From contig CAZTGE010000074.1 of NCBI GenBank assembly GCA_964612995.1, positions 1 through 20,398 of the forward strand: a stretch of 20,398 nt of DNA. Reading direction: 5' to 3'. Position numbers and translations under genes: made by a program. Below the pieces are notes generated by a model, which was not told where the DNA came from, did not search any database, and saw only the letters and a list, made by a program, of their open reading frames with translations. Shown here piece by piece: positions 15,183 through 20,398 of this stretch (positions are counted from its first letter, which is position 1; each line of letters begins with the position of its first letter). The DNA comes from SLQH01 sp964612995 (lineage in GTDB: Bacteria > Planctomycetota > UBA11346).

Positions 15183-15530
15183 ATGAAGATGATCGAAGCC
15201 ATCATCCAACCCTCGAAGCTCGAAGCGGTGAAGGAATCCCTCACCGAGGTCGAGGTGGTCCGTCTGACCATCAGCGACGTCCAGGGCTTCGGCCGCCAGA
15301 AGGGGCACACCGAGGTCTACCGCGGGCACGAGTACACCGTCAACCTCCTGCGCAAGGTCAAGCTGGAGATCGCCGTCAACGAGGACTTCGTCGAACCGAC
15401 CGTCGCTGCCATCATCAAGGCCGGCCGCACGGAAGAGGAAGGCAAGGTCGGCGACGGCAAGATCTTCATCCTACCGCTCGAGGACTGCATCCGCATCCGC
15501 ACCGGAGAACGAGGCCCCGAGGCCATCTGA
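15183..15530 (+). CDS. P-II nitrogen regulatory protein (GlnB/GlnK family)
   Basis: A 115-aa trimeric signal protein that senses 2-oxoglutarate, ATP/ADP and often glutamine through uridylylation, and controls glutamine synthetase and ammonium uptake. The signature GFGRQKGHTEVYRGHEY is at about 35-51, with the T-loop tyrosine at 51, and GDGKIF and IRIRTGE are in the C-terminal half. Compared with canonical enteric GlnB/GlnK (RGAEYxVDFLPKVK) this protein has RGHEYTVNLLRKVK, placing it in a different P-II branch, so I give no GlnB or GlnK symbol. The start at 15183 has GGGAG eight bases upstream; codons open upstream of it are not P-II-like. It is followed 73 nt later by glnA, the classical P-II-glnA order, with a small GC stem-loop (15542-15556) between them. 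Confidence 0.93.
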   Translation: MKMIEAIIQPSKLEAVKESLTEVEVVRLTISDVQGFGRQKGHTEVYRGHEYTVNLLRKVKLEIAVNEDFVEPTVAAIIKAGRTEEEGKVGDGKIFILPLEDCIRIRTGERGPEAI

Positions 15531-15603
15531 CTCCCTTCCCCGCCGCCCCCGGCGGCCCATCACCAACCCGTGGCCGCGCCACGCAAACGAGAACGGAGTG
15601 AAT

Positions 15604-17010
15604 ATGCCCGTGGAAACCGTACTCCAGATGATCAAGGAGCACGACATCGAGTTCGTCGACATGCAGTTCGGCGACATGTTCGGGACCCTGCATCACTTCA
15701 CCATGCCGGCGAGCCTGGTGGACGACGACATGCTCGAAGAGGGTGTCCCCTTCGACGGCTCATCGATCCGGGCATGGAAGAGCATCGACCAATCGGACAT
15801 GGTGCTCAAGCCGCACCTCGAGTCGGCCTACGTCGACCCCTACCGCGAACATCGCTCCCTGGCCATTCTCGGCCACATCATCGAGCCGCGCACCGGTCAG
15901 CTCTACGACCGCTGCCCGCGTTCGATCGCGCAGAAGGCGATCGAGTACATGAAGAGCCTGGGCATCGGCGATGCCGCCTTCTTCGGCCCCGAACCAGAAT
16001 TCTTCATCTTCGACGGCGTGCGCTTCGCCTCGCAGCCGAATGCTTCGTTCTACGAGATCGCTTCTGAGGAAGGCGCCTGGGCCACCGGTGACGAAGGCAT
16101 CAACCTCGGCCACAAGATCCCGCACAAGGGTGGCTACTTCCCGGTCAGCCCCGCCGACACCCTGGCCGACATCCGCAACGAGATCGCATTGCACATGGCC
16201 CGCATGGGCATGCACGTCGAGGTCCACCACCACGAGGTGGCCACCGCTGGCCAGAGCGAGATCGGCATCAAGTTCGGCGACATCTACACCGCCGGCGACA
16301 ATGTCCACAAGCTCAAGTACGCGGTCAAGAACACCGCCTACCAGCACGGCAAGACCGCCACCTTCATGCCGAAGCCCCTGTTCGGCGACAACGGATCGGG
16401 CATGCACGTCCACACCTCGATCTGGAAGGACGGCGAGAACATCTTCGCCGGCGACGGCTACTCCAAGCTGAGCCAGGAGGCCCTGTACGCCATCGGCGGC
16501 ATCCTCAAGCACGGCCGCAGCATCCAGGCCTTCACCAACGCCTCGGCCAACAGCTACCGCCGTCTGGTACCCGGTTACGAAGCGCCGGTCAACCTGGCCT
16601 ACAGCGCGACCAATCGCTCGGCGTCGGTGCGCATCCCCTATTCGCCCAGCGCCAAGGGTCGCCGGATCGAATTCCGCTGCCCCGACAGCTCCGGCAACCC
16701 GCACCTGGGCTTCGCCGCGATGCTGATGGCGATGGTCGACGGCATCAAGAACCAGATCAGCCCCGGCGACCCGATGGACAAGAACATCTACGACCTCCCG
16801 CCGGAGGAACTGGCGCAGATCCCCTCGACCTGCCGCACCCTGGAGGAATCCCTCGACGAGCTCGAGGCCGACAAGGAATGGCTGACCGCGGGCGATGTGT
16901 TCGGCGACGAGATGATCGACGCCTACATCAACCACAAGCGCGAGGAAGAGGTCGAGCCGCTCAAGCTGCGGCCGAACCCCTACGAATTCGAAATCTACTA
17001 CAGCTGCTGA
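15604..17010 (+). CDS. glnA: Glutamine synthetase, type I
   Basis: Makes glutamine from glutamate, ammonia and ATP as a cytoplasmic dodecamer. The protein is 468 aa, the usual GSI-beta length. Visible blocks are DGSSIRAWKSI (beta-grasp domain), GPEPEFFIF with metal-ligand glutamates, HHHEVATAGQSEIGIKF, the ATP-binding block KPLFGDNGSGMHVHTS, and PGYEAPVNLAYSATNRSASVRIP with the flexible-loop region. Tyr396 in KNIYDLPPEE is the adenylylation site, so control by a GlnE-type enzyme is likely. RIEFRCPDSSGNPHLGF differs from enteric GlnA (RIEVRFPD), in line with a non-enteric lineage. The ATG at 15604 has GGAG five bases upstream; an in-frame GTG two codons earlier is less likely. It is probably co-transcribed with the P-II gene and ends at a strong hairpin. 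Confidence 0.97.
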   Translation: MPVETVLQMIKEHDIEFVDMQFGDMFGTLHHFTMPASLVDDDMLEEGVPFDGSSIRAWKSIDQSDMVLKPHLESAYVDPYREHRSLAILGHIIEPRTGQLYDRCPRSIAQKAIEYMKSLGIGDAAFFGPEPEFFIFDGVRFASQPNASFYEIASEEGAWATGDEGINLGHKIPHKGGYFPVSPADTLADIRNEIALHMARMGMHVEVHHHEVATAGQSEIGIKFGDIYTAGDNVHKLKYAVKNTAYQHGKTATFMPKPLFGDNGSGMHVHTSIWKDGENIFAGDGYSKLSQEALYAIGGILKHGRSIQAFTNASANSYRRLVPGYEAPVNLAYSATNRSASVRIPYSPSAKGRRIEFRCPDSSGNPHLGFAAMLMAMVDGIKNQISPGDPMDKNIYDLPPEELAQIPSTCRTLEESLDELEADKEWLTAGDVFGDEMIDAYINHKREEEVEPLKLRPNPYEFEIYYSC

Positions 17011-17060
17011 GTCGATCCGGGCGGTCGCCGCGCGGTCGCCCCCGACGCAGTCTGCTTCGC

Positions 17061-17086
17061 CCCCCCGGCGCCCTTGCGCCGGGGGG
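17061..17086. terminator. Bidirectional hairpin terminator between glnA and eboB
   Basis: An 11-bp perfect GC stem (17061-17071 with 17076-17086; CCCCCCGGCGC against GCGCCGGGGGG) has the loop CCTT and lies 51 nt after the glnA stop. It is followed by CTTCGTCTTC on the plus strand. The same stem lies 25 nt beyond the eboB stop on the minus strand, so it may serve both genes. Confidence 0.8.
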
Positions 17087-17110
17087 CTTCGTCTTCAGGC
17101 GCGGGCCGGG

Positions 17111-18007
17111 TCAGGCGATGCGATCGTCGTCGATACGCGGGCGTTGCCCGCGCAGGACGGTGTTGCCGGCGAACTCCTGGCGCTGGTCGACACCGGCTGG
17201 CGCGAGCCAGTCCGACTCACGCAGCTCGCCGTTGCGGCCGAGCGCGGCGAGCGGGTTGGCGTAGAACAGGATGTGCAGCCGTTGGCGGTCGATGCCGCGC
17301 TCGGCCATCAGGCGCGCGGTCTTGGGTACCGCCAAGGGATCGGATACGCCCCAATCGGCGCTCGAGTCCACGATCAGGCCCTCGACGCCGAAGCGTTCGA
17401 CCACCGCGACCATGCGTTCGTTGCCCATCTTGGTGCGCGGATAGATGGTGAAGGCGGCCCAATAGCCGCGGTCGCGCACCAGGTCGACGGTCTCCTCATT
17501 GTTGTGATCCATGATCACCGTCGTCGGGTCGACACCCATCTCGTCGAGCAGGTCCATGCTGCGCAGGGTGCCGGCGCGCTTGTCGCGATGCGGCGTGTGG
17601 ACCACCACCGGCAGATCGAGCTCCCGGGCCAGTTCGACCTGGGCGCGGAAGTACTTCTCCTCGGCCCGGGTCTGGTCGTCGAAGCCGATCTCGCCGATCG
17701 CCACCACTCCCTCCTTGCAGGCGAAGCGCGGGAGGATGGCCATGACCTCGTCGGCCAGGGCCTCGTCGTTGGCCTCCTTGGCGTTGAGGCCCATGCAGCA
17801 GTAGTGGCGGATGCCGAACTGCGCGGCGCGGAAGCGCTCCCAGCCGACCAACGAGGCGAAGTAGTCGACGAACGACCCGACGTTGGTCCGCGGCTGCCCG
17901 TTCCAGAACGCCGGCTCCACCACCGCCACCACACCGGCGGCGGCCATGGCTTCGTAATCGTCGGTGGTGCGGGAACTGCAATGGATGTGAGGATCGATCA
18001 GGCGCAT
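17111..18007 (-). CDS. eboB: TatD-like metal-dependent hydrolase, EboB-type
   Basis: A 298-aa amidohydrolase-fold protein. Metal ligands are visible: H7 and H9 in DPHIHCS, E106 in AIGEIGFDD, H137 in VVVHTPH, H168 in MDHNNEE and D214 in IVDSSADWG. TatD proteins are metal-dependent nucleases or hydrolases, but in ebo clusters this type (EboB) acts in metabolite traffic, with an undefined reaction. A strong AGGAGG is at 18018-18023, ten bases before the start. The gene overlaps the end of eboA by 10 nt, so the pair is coupled; the assignment to EboB rests on this pairing. The stretch CCMGLNAKEAN at about 70-80 is unlike generic TatD. It ends against the glnA terminator. Confidence 0.82.
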   Translation of the reverse strand: MRLIDPHIHCSSRTTDDYEAMAAAGVVAVVEPAFWNGQPRTNVGSFVDYFASLVGWERFRAAQFGIRHYCCMGLNAKEANDEALADEVMAILPRFACKEGVVAIGEIGFDDQTRAEEKYFRAQVELARELDLPVVVHTPHRDKRAGTLRSMDLLDEMGVDPTTVIMDHNNEETVDLVRDRGYWAAFTIYPRTKMGNERMVAVVERFGVEGLIVDSSADWGVSDPLAVPKTARLMAERGIDRQRLHILFYANPLAALGRNGELRESDWLAPAGVDQRQEFAGNTVLRGQRPRIDDDRIA

Positions 18008-18861
18008 CCGTCGATCACCTCCTCTTCACGTCTGTAGGCCAACTGCCCGGCTGCGATCGCCGCTGACAGCTCGGGGGCTTCGCGTTCGAGCTCTGCCCCC
18101 GCCCCGTCCACCGGACAGGCGGCGAGCGCCAGGGCCGCTGCCTCGCGCTCATCGGTCGCGTCCGAGCGCAACGCGAGCAGCAGGTCGTCGATATCCGCGG
18201 CGGTGGCGGCCGGCCCGACACCGCGCCAGAGCTCGGCGGGAACACTGCGCCCGGCGGCGCGCCGCTCGCGCGCGTAGTCGATCAGCATGCGCTTGAGCTC
18301 GGGGTTGGCGCGCGCGTCCAGCGCCTGGATCGGCCACAGCGCAACACCGATGAACAAGGCCTTGAGCACCATCTGATTCCAGGTCCCGGTATCGAACTGC
18401 TCATGCGCGAATGGCGAATGGTGCGCGATGGCGACGAAGGTGCCCACCACGTTCGAGCGCAGGCCTTTGCGCGCCTGGCTGATCAGGACCGCTGGATCCG
18501 CGGCATAGAGCGGCAGGCCGCGGTAGAGCACCAGGGACTCGCGCAGGTCGGCCCCGACACACAGATCGCCGAACAGGCTGGTCTGATGATCCGACGGCAG
18601 GTCGAGCAGCAGGATCAATCGTGCCGCGTCATCGCGCGTCAGACCATGCAGGCGCCAGCCAGGACGCAGGGCCTCGGCCTGGCGCCGCTCGGCCGGGCCG
18701 ATGGGCAGCGCTTCGCGGCCGACCCGCCGCGGGGCGAGGGTGAAGGCACGATCGCGCACCGCGACGTCGGCACCGCGTTCCCGCGCGAGCCAGGCGTGCT
18801 GCTCGGCGGTCAGCTGCGGCTCCAGCAGCTCCTGCAACAGGGCCAGCGGAGAATCGGCCAT
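17998..18861 (-). CDS. eboA: EboA-family metabolite traffic protein
   Basis: A 287-aa soluble, mostly helical protein. The diagnostic stretch is at about 136-172: SNVVGTFVAIAHHSPFAHEQ followed by FDTGTWNQMVLKALFIG, matching what I recall of EboA. The ebo operon was described in cyanobacteria, where it is needed to move a scytonemin precursor to the periplasm, and it also occurs in Pseudomonas, Bacteroidota and algal plastid-related genomes; no catalytic role is known for EboA. The frame is open to a TTG at 18900, but ATG 18861 is preferred. eboB follows with a 10-nt overlap. eboC-F are not adjacent, so this is a partial cluster. The 196-bp divergent gap upstream shows no clear promoter. Confidence 0.78.
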   Translation of the reverse strand: MADSPLALLQELLEPQLTAEQHAWLARERGADVAVRDRAFTLAPRRVGREALPIGPAERRQAEALRPGWRLHGLTRDDAARLILLLDLPSDHQTSLFGDLCVGADLRESLVLYRGLPLYAADPAVLISQARKGLRSNVVGTFVAIAHHSPFAHEQFDTGTWNQMVLKALFIGVALWPIQALDARANPELKRMLIDYARERRAAGRSVPAELWRGVGPAATAADIDDLLLALRSDATDEREAAALALAACPVDGAGAELEREAPELSAAIAAGQLAYRREEEVIDGCA

Positions 18862-19057
18862 GCCGCATGCTGACGCAGCCGGCCGGAGCCGGAAGGGCAA
18901 ATGGCACCAGCGCGTCGCCTTTGTGGATCATGCCCGACGAGGAGCGCCCCTGCGCCTTGCATTGCACTCCGCCATTGCACGCCATTCCCGCTGCCGAACA
19001 TGTCACAAGGTGGTTCCCGGCCCGGTCGGCCACCACCGACCTTTCCCGGAGAGGCCT

Positions 19058-20317
19058 ATGCGCCGCATGTTCGCCCTCCTGTGCCTGGCTTTCGTCTGCT
19101 CGGCGCTGCTCGCCAGCCTGCCTCAGGCCATGGCACTCGCGCAGTGGCACGGCGCGCTCGCCGCGCGCTGGGGCGAACTGCTCGCCGGGCTCGACCTGCG
19201 CCCGGAGCTCGCGGCACCCGGGCAACTGCTGACCCCCGCACCGCTCGCCGCATGCATCGCCCTGCTCCTGCTGCTCGCCGAGGCCCGGAACCCCGGGCGC
19301 GGGCGCGCCAGCCCCCGACCCCTGGCCAGCGGCTGGTTCCCCTGTCGCCTGCGCAGCTTCCTCGTCGGTGACGATGGCAAAGTGCTCTCATTGCGCCTGC
19401 GACGTGCCGACCGTACCAGTGTCATCGCCCACCTGTTCCTGCAGGACTGCGCCGCGATCGTCTGGGATCGCGAGACGCTGGGCTGGAACCTGCTGCGCCT
19501 GACCGGCTGGCTGGTCACGGCCGGCGCCTGCGCCGCGGTCCCCCTGCTGCGGCCGATCGCGGTGGCGCTCGCGGCGGCCGGAGCGTGCGCGTTCCTGATC
19601 GCGCTCAACGGACGGCTCGACTTCGCGACCGCCGACGGCTCGTTGCTGCGCTCGCGCTGCCGAAGGCGCCGCGCGGAGAGCCTGATCAAAGAGGTCGCGG
19701 TGACCAACCGTCACGTCTTGCGGCGTCTCGAACTCTCCACCTGGCGCCACCACCGCGAATTCTACTATGCGCCCCGACAGGTCACCGCCGGGATCGAACG
19801 CACACACCTGCCGCTGCTGAGCATCCTCGCGCTCGCCCTCGCTCTCGCCGCTGCGGTGCCACTGTTCGATCGCGCTCCCGCGATGGTGATGCTGCCGGTG
19901 GCACTCGCGGCAATGGTCGCGCTGCGGCTGCGCCGGTACGCGAGCGTGGCCCTGCGCGGCGGCCATGGCTACGCCCTCGGCCGGGGCGATGCGATCGAGC
20001 AACTGCTCGGCGACGTGCGCGTGAGCAAGGATCGCGTGGAGAACGGCACTGGCGCCTGGGCCGGCACGCTCCAACGCGAGCACGGCGACACCCCCCCGGC
20101 GAGCACCAGCGCCGAGCGCATGAGCCGGATCCGTGAGCGCACGCGTCGCCACGCCCGTGAGCAGGACGACTCGGATACCGACTTCCCCTGGGCCGGCGAA
20201 GCGACCCCGGTCGACGACGGCCCCGCGACCCGCCACACCGCACGGGTGTCGACCGACAGCCATCGCGCTGTCGGCAAGCAGCGCAGCAGCGCAGCGCACG
20301 AGCGCGTGGGCGTCTAG
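19058..20317 (+). CDS. Six-helix membrane protein of unknown function
   Basis: A 419-aa protein I do not recognise. Hydrophobic segments are at about 4-25, 61-75, 147-163, 165-184, 252-270 and 273-290. Between helices 2 and 3 (about 80-146) is a soluble domain containing RLRSFLVGDDGKVLSLRLRR, and between helices 4 and 5 (about 185-250) a basic one with RCRRRR and a His/Tyr/Arg-rich stretch. The C-terminal 110 residues are hydrophilic, rich in Arg, Ser, Thr and Asp and probably disordered. The start at 19058 is supported by GGAGAGG at 19048-19054 and by the helix that follows at once; the frame is open far upstream but overlaps eboA antisense. It is divergent from eboA, so a shared promoter region but not an operon. 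The 81 bases after its stop show nothing recognisable. Confidence 0.7.
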   Translation: MRRMFALLCLAFVCSALLASLPQAMALAQWHGALAARWGELLAGLDLRPELAAPGQLLTPAPLAACIALLLLLAEARNPGRGRASPRPLASGWFPCRLRSFLVGDDGKVLSLRLRRADRTSVIAHLFLQDCAAIVWDRETLGWNLLRLTGWLVTAGACAAVPLLRPIAVALAAAGACAFLIALNGRLDFATADGSLLRSRCRRRRAESLIKEVAVTNRHVLRRLELSTWRHHREFYYAPRQVTAGIERTHLPLLSILALALALAAAVPLFDRAPAMVMLPVALAAMVALRLRRYASVALRGGHGYALGRGDAIEQLLGDVRVSKDRVENGTGAWAGTLQREHGDTPPASTSAERMSRIRERTRRHAREQDDSDTDFPWAGEATPVDDGPATRHTARVSTDSHRAVGKQRSSAAHERVGV

Positions 20318-20398
20318 CGGATTCCCAACGCCGAAGACGTCGTTTCACAGCACGGACACGGTGCAGGATCGCCGGAGCAGACCACTGGCGTGCCGGGC

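Noticed and set aside
15760..16935. 391-aa minus-strand open frame across glnA
   Set aside because: Antisense to an unmistakable glutamine synthetase.

Overview
This is a GC-rich (roughly two-thirds G+C by eye), gene-dense window from a Gram-negative-type bacterium. Several proteins do not look like the usual proteobacterial versions. The P-II protein carries TVNLLRK after its T-loop, glutamine synthetase sits directly behind P-II, HisA is of the eukaryotic (yeast HIS6) type, an ABC permease is fused to a CPBP protease, and there are membrane-anchored BRCT proteins. From memory of these families I lean towards the PVC group (Planctomycetota, Verrucomicrobiota, Kiritimatiellota). That is an inference, and no rRNA or other decisive marker is present.

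Layout. 1-75 is the acidic DEGE-repeat tail of an upstream gene. 94-3188 is an ABC exporter pair, natA and a natB whose C-terminus is a CPBP intramembrane protease. It converges on a TVP38/VTT membrane protein (3210-3920, -), which is divergent from a TauE/SafE permease (4056-4916, +). From 9329 down to 4972 the minus strand carries a five-gene run: UbiA-like prenyltransferase (EboC-like), endonuclease III-like HhH-GPD protein, TruD-like pseudouridine synthase, methionyl-tRNA formyltransferase and ClpP. Two of its four junctions overlap. A 164-bp MITE-like element lies between the UbiA gene and the divergent eukaryote-type hisA (9597-10367, +). An MFS exporter (10378-11646, -) follows.

The most unusual part is 11940-14539 (-): two paralogous, translationally coupled genes, each encoding one membrane anchor, a long coiled coil, a small beta-rich domain and one or two DNA-ligase-type BRCT domains. 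After a 643-bp regulatory gap holding a second copy of the MITE-like element and an 18-bp perfect palindrome comes a nitrogen-assimilation pair, P-II then glnA (15183-17010, +), closed by a strong hairpin terminator. Converging on it are eboB (TatD-like hydrolase) and eboA (17111-18861, -), members of the Ebo metabolite-traffic system. A six-helix membrane protein of unknown function (19058-20317, +) ends the window.

Functional links. P-II and glnA form a nitrogen-control unit. eboA, eboB and the EboC-like UbiA protein, 8 kb apart, look like a split ebo set, with EboD, E and F not in view. The two BRCT proteins probably work as a hetero-complex at the membrane. Strand, spacing and start choices come from reading the sequence; no database search was run.
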